64,000 nt of DNA, from the NCBI GenBank assembly GCA_964386705.1, contig CAYLTY010000012.1, forward strand, positions 4,942 through 68,941, given 5' to 3'. Shown here one piece after another: positions 54,627 through 62,820 of the stretch. This DNA is from AM-0621 sp964386705. Its GTDB lineage: Bacteria; Planctomycetota; Planctomycetia; Planctomycetales; Planctomycetaceae. The position numbers and the translations under genes were made by a program. Positions within the stretch are counted from its first letter, which is position 1; each line of letters starts with the position of its first letter. Under the pieces are notes generated by a model. That model was not told the origin of the DNA. It saw only the letters and a program-made list of their open reading frames with translations, and searched no databases.

Positions 54627-55583
54627 ATGCTCACGGCAATCTTGCTGGCTGGTGTCTGCTTCGTCGCCTTTACCAACGGTGCGAATGCCAACTTTAAAGG
54701 TGTGGCGTCGCTCTACGGCAGCGGTACTACCACACTGCGACGCGCACTGTTGTGGGGTACGGCCACAACCTTTGCAGGGTCAGTCACCGCTGCCTTCGTC
54801 TCGGAAGGCATGCTCAAGAAGTTCAGCGGCCGCGGGATCGTTCCAGACACGCTCGTGCAGTCTCCCTCATTCTTAAGTGCGGTAGCCATTGGTGCCGCGA
54901 TCACAAGCTTCCTGGCAACTCGTTTCGGCTTTCCGGTATCAACGACACATGCGTTGGTCGGCGCCCTTTTCGGAGCTGGCCTCGCAGGCAGCGGAGGCGA
55001 CGTTCAAATTGCCGCACTGGGAAAGAACTTTATCTATCCCCTCTTTTTCAGTCCGTTGGTCGCAGCAATTCTCGGATCGGTCACGTACCTCATCCTGCGA
55101 ACGCTGCGTCTGGCGCCAGATCACCGCACGCGGACGCTCGATGTATTGCATTATCTGGCGACCGGCGCCGCCAGCTTTGCACGAGGGCTGAATGATACTC
55201 CCAAGATGGTTGCACTCCTGCTTGTCGTGCCAAGCTTGAATATCTCCTGGGGCTTCATGGGAGTGGCTGTGCTGATAGCCTTGGGTGGGCTGCTGGACGC
55301 CGACCGTGTCGCCGAAACCTTGGGCAAGAAAGTGACTGACATGAACCCGGGACAAGGTTTCGCCGCCAGCCTCGTCACGGCGGGATTGGTTACTACGGCC
55401 AGCCTCCACAGCTTGCCCGTCAGCACAACTCACGTCAGCGTTGGATCGTTGCTAGGCATGGGTGCCACGACGCGTCAGGCCAAGTGGCGCACAGTGGGGC
55501 AAATCCTGCTGGCGTGGGTCAGCACTGTGCCCTGCGGAGCTGTGCTGGCAGCACTGGCATACGTCGTGATCTCACGACTGTAG
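54627..55583 (+). CDS. PiT-family permease (phosphate or sulfate)
   Basis: A 318-residue membrane protein of the inorganic phosphate transporter family. The duplicated signature is clear: FTNGANANF and RFGFPVSTTHALVGAL in the first half, ARGLNDTPKM and LPVSTTHVSVGSLLG in the second. The first motif has Ala where most have Asp (TNGANDN). Some short members, such as CysP of Bacillus, carry sulfate instead. Since the gene is nine bases after a rhodanese gene, sulfate or thiosulfate uptake is a fair hypothesis, but phosphate cannot be excluded. Confidence 0.9.
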   Translation: MLTAILLAGVCFVAFTNGANANFKGVASLYGSGTTTLRRALLWGTATTFAGSVTAAFVSEGMLKKFSGRGIVPDTLVQSPSFLSAVAIGAAITSFLATRFGFPVSTTHALVGALFGAGLAGSGGDVQIAALGKNFIYPLFFSPLVAAILGSVTYLILRTLRLAPDHRTRTLDVLHYLATGAASFARGLNDTPKMVALLLVVPSLNISWGFMGVAVLIALGGLLDADRVAETLGKKVTDMNPGQGFAASLVTAGLVTTASLHSLPVSTTHVSVGSLLGMGATTRQAKWRTVGQILLAWVSTVPCGAVLAALAYVVISRL

Positions 55584-55623
55584 TCAGTGATTGCTATGCG
55601 AACCGTTGGGTTGCGCGATTTCT

Positions 55624-56955
55624 TCACGCTCGCAGGGCGGCGACCAGGCGGTCGATTTCGGCTCGTGAACGTGTTTCTGTGACGGCGACCATCACGACGT
55701 CCGCGTTTCCAGCCAGCGCTTGCGGGCCGATGTCAAAACCGGCGCGGCGGGCTTTTTCCATCAGGGCTTGAGCACCTGACGTCGAACGCAGGGCAAACTC
55801 TTTGAAGAACGGACGATTGAACGCGAGCGACAAGCCCGGCACCTTCGCCAGTTGCTCAGCGGCATAGTGGGCTTTGTCAGCGCACAACGTCGCGACTTCC
55901 TTCATCCCTTGCGGGCCCATCAGCGTCATGTAGACGGTGGCTCGCAGCGCCATCAGGCCCTGATTCGTGCAGATGTTGCTGGTGGCTTTCTCGCGGCGAA
56001 TGTGTTGCTCGCGAGCTTGAATCGTCAGCACGAAGCAGCGGTTACCTTTGCGGTCGGTGGTCTCACCGATCAGGCGGCCGGGCATCTGACGGACGAACTC
56101 ATTGCGGCAGGCGATGATGCCCAGGAACGGGCCGCCGTACTGCATCGGAATGCCGAGACTCTGACCCTCCGCGACGGCGATGTCTGCTCCGTAATCACCC
56201 GGTCGCTTCAACAGGCCGAGGCTCAGCGGATCGAAGGATGTAATCGCCAACGCGCCGTGCTTGTGAGCGACAGCGCACAACTCAGCGGTTTGTTCGAGGC
56301 AACCGAAGAAGTTGGGCTGCTGCATCACGAGACACGCGGTCTTGTCGTTCATCGCGGCTTCGACGGCCGCGACATCGACCGTGCCGTCCGGCGTCGGAAC
56401 GACCACCACTTCGCAGTCCTTGCGGAAGAGGTAAGTTTTCACGACCTGAATGTATTCGGGGTTCAGCGAGCCCAGCATGACGACGCGATCATGCCGCTTG
56501 GTATGACGGATCGCCATGAAGACGGCTTCGCTGACAGCCGTGCCGCCTTCGTAAAGGCTCGCGTTCGAGACATCCATTCCGGTGAGCTGGCAGATCAGCG
56601 ATTGATACTCGAAGAACGCCTGCAGGCTGCCCTGACTGGCTTCCGCCTGATACGGGGTATAAGCGGTATAGAACTCGGACCGCGACGCAATGGCATCGAC
56701 GGCCGACGGAATGAAGTGGTCGTAGACGCCACCACCGAGGAAACAACTGCGAGTGCCGGGGCCGACGTTCTCACGGGCCTTCTGACGCAGTAGTTGTTCG
56801 AGTTCCAGTTCGCTGAGCGGCGCGGGCAAATCCAGATCGCGCTTCAGCCGCAGATCTGCAGGCACCTGATCCGCCAGAATGTCTTCAATCGACGAAACGC
56901 CAATCGCAGCCAACATCTGCTGCTGGGTTTCCGGAGTCGTAAAGAGATAGCTCAT
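55624..56955 (-). CDS. gcvPA: Glycine dehydrogenase (decarboxylating) subunit 1
   Basis: A 443-residue alpha subunit of the P-protein in the two-subunit form of the glycine cleavage system, which decarboxylates glycine and passes the methylamine to GcvH. Conserved blocks are FLGGGVYDHFIPSAV, EFYTAYTPYQAEASQGSLQA, YEGGTAVSEAV and GIIACRNEFVRQMPGRL. The PLP lysine belongs to the other subunit, GcvPB, which is not in the window. gcvH lies 49 bp upstream on the same strand and surely shares its transcript. GcvT is also not seen. Confidence 0.96.
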   Translation of the reverse strand: MSYLFTTPETQQQMLAAIGVSSIEDILADQVPADLRLKRDLDLPAPLSELELEQLLRQKARENVGPGTRSCFLGGGVYDHFIPSAVDAIASRSEFYTAYTPYQAEASQGSLQAFFEYQSLICQLTGMDVSNASLYEGGTAVSEAVFMAIRHTKRHDRVVMLGSLNPEYIQVVKTYLFRKDCEVVVVPTPDGTVDVAAVEAAMNDKTACLVMQQPNFFGCLEQTAELCAVAHKHGALAITSFDPLSLGLLKRPGDYGADIAVAEGQSLGIPMQYGGPFLGIIACRNEFVRQMPGRLIGETTDRKGNRCFVLTIQAREQHIRREKATSNICTNQGLMALRATVYMTLMGPQGMKEVATLCADKAHYAAEQLAKVPGLSLAFNRPFFKEFALRSTSGAQALMEKARRAGFDIGPQALAGNADVVMVAVTETRSRAEIDRLVAALRA

Positions 56956-57004
56956 CGACGCTGACCATCCTTAAGTTCGCAAGCAGGTCTGATCCTGTTT
57001 CCCG

Positions 57005-57391
57005 TTAGTGAGCTTCGTGTGCGCAGTGAGCTTCATAGGCCGTTCGATCCATCAACTGATTCGTATCAGCCGGATTCGAGAGCCGGATCTTGACCATCCA
57101 GCCCTTGCCGAAAGCGTCTTTAGACAACAGGTCCAGATCGTCAGGCAGCTTGGTGTTGACTTCAATCACCTCGCCGCTGACCGGAGCATAGATATCGGAA
57201 ACGGCTTTAACGCTCTCGACCTCGCCGAGTTCGTCGCCAGCGTTGACCTTCTTACCGACGGTAGGCAGGTCCACGTACACCAGATCGGTCAGCGCCTTCA
57301 CGGCGAAATCCGTGATGCCAATCGTGGCTACGTCGCCTTCGACTCGAGTCCACTCATGGGTTTTCGCGTAACGGAGGGCAGACAGGTCCAT
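57005..57391 (-). CDS. gcvH: Glycine cleavage system H protein
   Basis: A 128-residue lipoyl carrier that shuttles the aminomethyl group between the P, T and L proteins. The lipoylated Lys is in VESVKAVSDIYAPVSGEVIE (Lys62). The ATG at 57391 is chosen over a TTG one codon earlier because GGAG lies eight bases upstream. It precedes gcvPA and follows rpiB on the same strand, so the three may form one operon. Confidence 0.96.
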   Translation of the reverse strand: MDLSALRYAKTHEWTRVEGDVATIGITDFAVKALTDLVYVDLPTVGKKVNAGDELGEVESVKAVSDIYAPVSGEVIEVNTKLPDDLDLLSKDAFGKGWMVKIRLSNPADTNQLMDRTAYEAHCAHEAH

Positions 57392-57493
57392 CAACGTAAC
57401 TCCAGATTCTCAATCGACACGCCGAGCGTTAGTGGGCATGAGCCGCGTCCCACCAGAACCGCACGGCGTTTCCGCAGTTCCACAGCACCGTTC

Positions 57494-57946
57494 TTAAGCT
57501 TGTGCCTTGCCGGTTTCAATCTCGCGGACCTTCTCCAGACGTCGGGCGTGGCGGCCGCCTTCAAAATCCGTCTTCAGCCAGATGCCCATAATGCGTTCCA
57601 GAGCCTGCTCGCCGATCAGATCGGCCGAGAGGCACAACACGTTGGCATCGTTGTGACGACGGCTGAGTTCCGCCGTAAGTTCATCATGCACGGGAGCGGC
57701 TCGCACGCCATTGAACTTGTTGGCGACGATGCACATGCCGATGCCCGTACCGCAAATGAGAATGCCGCGATCGATCTGATGCTGCGAGACAGCTCCCGAA
57801 ACTTTGCTCGCGTAATCAGGATAGTCGACGCTCTCCGTGCTGTTAGGCCCGAAGTCTTGTGCCTCGTGTCCGTGCGATCGGATCATGTCCATGATCCGGA
57901 TCTTCATGTCGATGCCGCGATGATCACTAGCGACAGCAATCTTCAT
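57494..57946 (-). CDS. rpiB: Ribose-5-phosphate isomerase B
   Basis: A 150-residue enzyme that interconverts ribose 5-phosphate and ribulose 5-phosphate. The family features are MKIAVASDHRGIDMK at the start, DYPDYASKV, the catalytic loop ILICGTGIGM with Cys65 and Thr67, and RHNDANVLCL. The ATG at 57946 gives the usual length; a TTG six codons upstream is possible. It precedes gcvH by 102 bp on the same strand. The upstream 160 bp to the next gene holds no feature. Confidence 0.95.
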   Translation of the reverse strand: MKIAVASDHRGIDMKIRIMDMIRSHGHEAQDFGPNSTESVDYPDYASKVSGAVSQHQIDRGILICGTGIGMCIVANKFNGVRAAPVHDELTAELSRRHNDANVLCLSADLIGEQALERIMGIWLKTDFEGGRHARRLEKVREIETGKAQA

Positions 57947-58124
57947 GGGGTGTGCCTTACTCAAGGTGTGTTCGAGGCGAGGTCCAGGAGTTTTTTATTC
58001 GAGCCGGTCAGGCTTCCGAGGTCTGCCAGACGTTGGAAGTTTCAGAGGATGGTCAGTCCTCACGGTGGCGGCTCAAAACTCCTGATTGAAATTCTAAATC
58101 CAAGTTCCAAAAGGGCTAACAAAA

Positions 58125-59234
58125 TCATTTCGCTGGCGGCAACGGTAACCCGGCGAGGATCGCGTCCAAGTGAGCCTCGATTGTTGCCTGGCAGCGTTCG
58201 TATTCATCAATCCCGCTGCCGATCGGGTCCGGAACGTCCGAACCGTCTGCAGCGAGCACACGCACCTTGTCGGCCATCTCGGGACGTTCGGCGAGGATCG
58301 CTCGCCGATGCCCCTTCGTCAGGGTGTAGATGTAGTCCGCCTGATTGAGCAAACGCTCGGTCAATGGCTGGCTGGAATGCAGAGTCAGGTCGATTTGCCG
58401 CTTCCGTAACAGTTCTGCGGCTTCAGGACTGGCAGGCATGCCGTAGCCTGCCGAAATCCCTGCGGACGCAACGTAGAATCCGTGCTGAGCCAGTTCAGAC
58501 TCATCGCACTTGAGCTTCTCTGCCAGCTTGAATCGAAAGAGGGCTTCGGCCATCGGGCTGCGACAGGTGTTGCCGGTGCAAACAAACAAGAAGACGTCGG
58601 CAGTCAGTCGCTTCACGCTGTCCGGAGCGATGACACCCACATGCGTCACAGAAATCTCTTCGCCATTGAGTTCCGCGACCGTCACGCCATCGGGAAAGCG
58701 TGCGGTCCCGTTATCCAGAACCAGCGAAGCATGATCTCCGCACAATTCGACAAGCTGCGAGCCATTAGCCAACGGCGCGTGACAGCACTCATCGGAAACA
58801 ATCAGTGGACAAGGCAAGTGCCTGGCGACTTCCGTCAGCACTTCGCAACTGGAAACACGAACTCGCAGGCTGGTCTCGCCGATCAACTGCCGGGTCTGTT
58901 CGGGCAGGCTTTGAAACAACCCGGAACTGGCAACCGCTGGAGTCAGGACCAGTTGCAGCGGACCGGGCCAGGCGCGTCGCAGCAGCTTGTTGCCGTTGAC
59001 CGACATCTGCGGCAGGTAATCCGCAGCTTCTTCAGCGGTGCGACATAGCAACACGAGCGGATGGCCCAACGCGGCCAGCTTCTGAACCGCGGCGGGCAGC
59101 AACGCCGAAGCGGCCAGTACGTAACCGGTCTCCGTAGGTAGTCCGACCAGATTGCCGCCCGCCAACAGTTGGACGGAGCGGTCAATATGATCGCGACGAT
59201 CCTCAGAAGAGCCGAGGCGTACAATCTCCGCCAT
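58125..59234 (-). CDS. YrdC/Sua5-like domain fused to a low-molecular-weight phosphatase
   Basis: A 369-residue fusion. Residues 1-205 resemble the YrdC/Sua5 fold (VGLPTETGYVLAA, AWPGPLQLVL, SLRVRVSSCEVL, CPLIVSDE), but the Lys/Arg-x-Arg motif that binds substrates in true threonylcarbamoyl-AMP synthases is missing where it should be, so activity is doubtful. Residues 212-365 are a low-molecular-weight phosphotyrosine phosphatase: catalytic loop C219-T-G-N-T-C-R225 (CX5R), then SPMAEALFR and the acid Asp in VPDPIGSG (336). It is divergent from the PSD1 gene. The phosphatase half should work on phosphotyrosine, phospho-Arg or arsenate; which one is open. Confidence 0.88.
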   Translation of the reverse strand: MAEIVRLGSSEDRRDHIDRSVQLLAGGNLVGLPTETGYVLAASALLPAAVQKLAALGHPLVLLCRTAEEAADYLPQMSVNGNKLLRRAWPGPLQLVLTPAVASSGLFQSLPEQTRQLIGETSLRVRVSSCEVLTEVARHLPCPLIVSDECCHAPLANGSQLVELCGDHASLVLDNGTARFPDGVTVAELNGEEISVTHVGVIAPDSVKRLTADVFLFVCTGNTCRSPMAEALFRFKLAEKLKCDESELAQHGFYVASAGISAGYGMPASPEAAELLRKRQIDLTLHSSQPLTERLLNQADYIYTLTKGHRRAILAERPEMADKVRVLAADGSDVPDPIGSGIDEYERCQATIEAHLDAILAGLPLPPAK

Positions 59235-59526
59235 GAAGTTCGATCCTGGTCCGTCCCCTCAAGCCGTGTGGAAGTGATGTCGCCTGACACCTCTGCACGA
59301 TCTTCGCCCGCAGCCCAAGGGTGAGATGAAGCACAAAACACGACTGGAAACTGGCCGAGCCACCTGCTTACAGACGCCAACTTCGTCAATCGCGGTGACG
59401 AGAATAGTCCCCCCCTGAATGACCATCAAGCAGCAGGGAAAACCGGTCCAGCATTCGGGAACTCGCGAATGACCTGCCTGCCTCGCTAGAGTCACCCTAA
59501 GTCCAGCTTCCACGCGGAGATCGCTA

Positions 59527-62373
59527 ATGGCTTCCCGGATTCATCGCACGCTCCTGCTCGCCGTGTTCCTCTGCGGATTGCAGAGTCTCTGCGGAAGGGT
59601 GGCACAGGCTGATGAGACGCAGGAAGTCTTTTTCGAGAAAAGAGTTAGGCCGATCCTCGTCGAGCACTGCCAGGCGTGTCACGGCTCCAAGAAACAGGAA
59701 GCGGCGTTGCGTCTGGATTCCGCAAGTGCTCTCAGAAAGGGTGGCGACAGCGGCCCGGTCGTCGATCCCGGCAGCCCCGACCATAGCCCGCTGATTCATG
59801 CGGTGCGGTATACCGAAGCGAATCGCATGCCGCCCAAAGGCAAGCTCCCGGACGCTTCAATCCAGATTCTGACAAGTTGGGTGAAGCAGGGAGCGTTCTG
59901 GCCAGCGGATCCGGTGGCCAATCCGATTGAGCAGAAACCGGACTGGCACGAAGTCACCCGCAAGCACTGGGCGTTTCAGCCGGTGCCGGACGTGCCAGTG
60001 CCTGAGTTCAAGAAGCCGGAGTGGGTGAAGGATTCGATCGACGCCTTCATTCTGGTGCGCCTCAACGCGGCCAAGATTGAGCCCAATCCGCCTGCTGATC
60101 GGCGCACGCTGATTCGCCGAGCGACCTTCGATCTGCATGGTCTGCCGCCGACACCCGCCGAAGTTGCGGCCTTCGAGTCTGATTCTTCCGACGACGCCTT
60201 TGCGACCGTCGTGAACCGGCTGTTGGACTCTCCGCGTTATGGCGAACGCTGGGCGCGGCACTGGCTGGACGTCGCGAGGTACTCGGACACACGCGGCTAT
60301 GTCCGTCTGCGAGACAACCCGAATTATCACTTCGCGTGGACCTATCGCGACTATGTCATTCGCGCGTTCAACGAAGATTTGCCTTACGACCAATTTATCC
60401 TGCAGCAATTGGCGGCGGATCAACTCCCGCACGACGACGACCCACGCTCGTTAGCGGCGATGGGATTTCTGACTCTGGGGCAACGCTTTATCAACAGTCA
60501 GCATGATATTATTGATGATCGCATTGATGTGGTCTCACGCGGCCTGTTGGGCCTGAGCGTTGCATGTGCCCGGTGTCACGATCATAAGTTTGATCCGATC
60601 CCGACGCGCGATTACTACGGTCTGCACGGCATCTTCTCGAGTTCTCTGGAACCATTTGATCTGCCGGTCATCGCGACCCAGCCTGAGTTGACTCGGTATC
60701 AAGATTATATTCGCGAATTACAACAGCGTACGACGCAGTATCAGCAATTTCTGGAAACTCACCGGCAGCGATTTGAATTATCATTCCGCAACCGCATCGC
60801 CGAATACCTGCTGGCCGGTCAAAAGGAAGAAGTGCAGGCCAACTTCCTTGCGGTGATGTTTCTAGTTGATTTGACCAAAGATCTGAACCCGGTGACGACT
60901 CAGCGCTGGGCGCGGCTGCTTGAGCAAACTCGCAAACACCACCACCCCGTGCTCGCGCCTTGGAATGGACTGGCCGCGCTCGCAACAACGGCGGGTGATG
61001 AGTTTGCTACTCAGGCGCAGGAGTTCATCGCCACGTGGCAACGCTCGCCGCAGGCCGATCGGCCGATGAATCCGCTCGTGCTGCAGAAGCTGAAGGAGTC
61101 CTCGCTCAAGAAACTCGACGATGTCGCTCGAGGCTATGGGGAACTTTTTCAGCAGGCTAACGAGAAGTGGCAAGCAGCGCTCAAGGCAGACAGTTCGGTT
61201 AAGGAACTGGAAGGCAAGGACTGGGAAGAGTTACGGCAGTTGCTGTATGGACCGCAGGCGCCGAGCGTCGTGGCGCTGGATGAGATCGACGAGTTTTTCT
61301 TCGTCGACGCGTCGATGCAGAATCAGTTTCACGAGCAACAGCGGAAGATCGAAGACTGGCTGGCTTCGGCAAACGCGGCTCCGCACGCGCACGTGCTGGT
61401 CGATTCCCGGAAGCCGCGTGACTCGCACATCTTCCTGCGCGGCAATGCCAGCAATCCCGGTCCAAAAGCGCCGCGTCAGTTCCTGGCCGCGTTATCACGC
61501 GAATCACAGCGGCCATTCGAAACCGGCAGCGGACGTCTGGAACTCGCGCGTGCGATCACTGATCGCAACAACCCACTCACGGCGCGAGTCTTCGTGAATC
61601 GAATCTGGATGCATCATTTCGGTGCCGGTCTCGTGCGCACGCCGAGCGATTTCGGCTTACGCGGTGAACCACCAACTCATCCGGAATTACTTGATCATCT
61701 GGCACGCCAGTTTATGGATGAAGGCTGGTCGCTGAAGAAGCTGCATCGTCACGTGATGCTGTCATCAACCTATCAACAGAGCAGTGCGGAGAAGCCCGCC
61801 GCGGTTCGGATACAAGACCCGGAGAACCGCATGCTCTCGCGCATGAGCCGCCGACGTCTCGATTGGGAATCGCTGCGTGATTCGCTGCTGGCTGTCTCTG
61901 GTGAAATCGACCTGACGATGGGCGGTCGATCGGTGACGATCACGACGCAGCCTTACTCTCGCCGCCGGTCCGTCTACGGGTTCGTCGACCGGCAGAACCT
62001 GCCCGGTATCTTTCGCACCTTTGATTTCGCAACTCCGGAGACCAGTAACCCGCAACGGCATCAGACAACCGTGCCGCAGCAGGCACTCTTTCTGCTTAAC
62101 AGCCCGTTCCTCAAACAGCAGACACTACACCTCGCGGTCCTGCCCGAGCTGACCAGCATCGAGCCACTCGACCAACGAATTGATGCCGTACATCGCCGCC
62201 TCTTCGGTCGACCAGCTCAACCTACAGAAATCCAATTAGCAACCAGATTCTTCACCGCGCAGTCTGATACCAAACCCGAAGTCAATCCGGCGAATCCATC
62301 ACAGTATCTCACACCGTGGGAAGAGTATTTGCAGGCCCTGTTGCTCTCGAACGAATTTGCGTTCGTGGACTGA
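59527..62373 (+). CDS. PSC1/DUF1549/DUF1553 (PSD1-type) haem protein
   Basis: A 948-residue exported protein of the family that in planctomycetes pairs with DUF1501. Signal peptide 1-29 (cut near QADET). The cytochrome c domain holds C48-Q-A-C51-H52 and MPPKGKLP. Then come DUF1549 (about 165-380: RRATFDLHGLPPTPAEV, WARHWLDVARYSDTRGY, ARCHDHKFDPIP) and DUF1553 (about 670-930: NPLTARVFVNRIWMHHFGAG, RRRLDWESLRDSLLAVSG). GGAG lies seven bases before the ATG. It probably passes electrons at the outer face of the inner membrane, but no substrate is known. Confidence 0.95.
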   Translation: MASRIHRTLLLAVFLCGLQSLCGRVAQADETQEVFFEKRVRPILVEHCQACHGSKKQEAALRLDSASALRKGGDSGPVVDPGSPDHSPLIHAVRYTEANRMPPKGKLPDASIQILTSWVKQGAFWPADPVANPIEQKPDWHEVTRKHWAFQPVPDVPVPEFKKPEWVKDSIDAFILVRLNAAKIEPNPPADRRTLIRRATFDLHGLPPTPAEVAAFESDSSDDAFATVVNRLLDSPRYGERWARHWLDVARYSDTRGYVRLRDNPNYHFAWTYRDYVIRAFNEDLPYDQFILQQLAADQLPHDDDPRSLAAMGFLTLGQRFINSQHDIIDDRIDVVSRGLLGLSVACARCHDHKFDPIPTRDYYGLHGIFSSSLEPFDLPVIATQPELTRYQDYIRELQQRTTQYQQFLETHRQRFELSFRNRIAEYLLAGQKEEVQANFLAVMFLVDLTKDLNPVTTQRWARLLEQTRKHHHPVLAPWNGLAALATTAGDEFATQAQEFIATWQRSPQADRPMNPLVLQKLKESSLKKLDDVARGYGELFQQANEKWQAALKADSSVKELEGKDWEELRQLLYGPQAPSVVALDEIDEFFFVDASMQNQFHEQQRKIEDWLASANAAPHAHVLVDSRKPRDSHIFLRGNASNPGPKAPRQFLAALSRESQRPFETGSGRLELARAITDRNNPLTARVFVNRIWMHHFGAGLVRTPSDFGLRGEPPTHPELLDHLARQFMDEGWSLKKLHRHVMLSSTYQQSSAEKPAAVRIQDPENRMLSRMSRRRLDWESLRDSLLAVSGEIDLTMGGRSVTITTQPYSRRRSVYGFVDRQNLPGIFRTFDFATPETSNPQRHQTTVPQQALFLLNSPFLKQQTLHLAVLPELTSIEPLDQRIDAVHRRLFGRPAQPTEIQLATRFFTAQSDTKPEVNPANPSQYLTPWEEYLQALLLSNEFAFVD

Positions 62374-62449
62374 TGCGAGATGGTTCAACACATCCACGCA
62401 CTGATACAGTTCTGATAGAGCAAGGCCTGTGACCAGAAAGAGTCAAATC

Positions 62450-62746
62450 ATGTCATCAGCGACGCCGCCCGTCACAATTCAACCGAACGTGTTCTACACG
62501 CTTGAGGAAGTTGCGCAGCGACTCCGCGTGTCGCGTTCGCTCGCCCTGCAATTGGTTAAGTCGGGTCGCACTCCCGGAGTCCAGATCGGACGACAATGGC
62601 GCGTATTAGGAGCATCGCTGCTCAATTTGGGTTACGCCGAATCGGAGGCCGACGCGGAACACCTGCGAGAGTGGATTGCTGCGTCTGCCGGTGCGCTACG
62701 TGAAGTTTGGGACAACGAGGAAGACGCCGTCTATGACCAGCTTTGA
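62450..62746 (+). CDS. Excisionase-type HTH protein, probable antitoxin
   Basis: A 98-residue protein. The first part, YTLEEVAQRLRVSRSLALQL with SGRTPGVQIGRQWRV, is a MerR/excisionase helix-turn-helix. The last residues, VWDNEEDAVYDQL, are the tail seen on antitoxins paired with MazF/PemK-type toxins. The ATG at 62450 is one choice; a GTG at 62429 adds seven residues and has a better AAGG site. It sits between the PSD1-type gene and its usual DUF1501 partner, where such a gene is not expected. A broken toxin start overlaps its end. Confidence 0.8.
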   Translation: MSSATPPVTIQPNVFYTLEEVAQRLRVSRSLALQLVKSGRTPGVQIGRQWRVLGASLLNLGYAESEADAEHLREWIAASAGALREVWDNEEDAVYDQL

Positions 62747-62810
62747 TCAAGGCGAGGGCGCGCGAGTTGAGAACTCGATTGCAGCACTGCATGGTCTTCG
62801 GGTGCGCTGA
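62733..62810 (+). pseudogene. Relic of a MazF/PemK-type toxin gene
   Basis: An ATG at 62733 overlaps the antitoxin stop by 14 bases, as is normal for such pairs. It codes for MTSFDQGEGARV and a few more residues before a stop at 62808-62810 (25 residues). The first eight fit a PemK/MazF start (FDQGE), but the rest has lost the domain. This is a reading by pattern only. Confidence 0.45.
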
Positions 62811-62820
62811 GGAATAGCCA

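Noticed and set aside
55852..56793. Forward frame of 313 residues opposite gcvPA.
   Set aside because: gcvPA is certain on the other strand; this frame has no motif.
59235..59526. Possible small gene upstream of the PSD1-type gene.
   Set aside because: Only short frames without ribosome sites; more likely a promoter region for two divergent genes.
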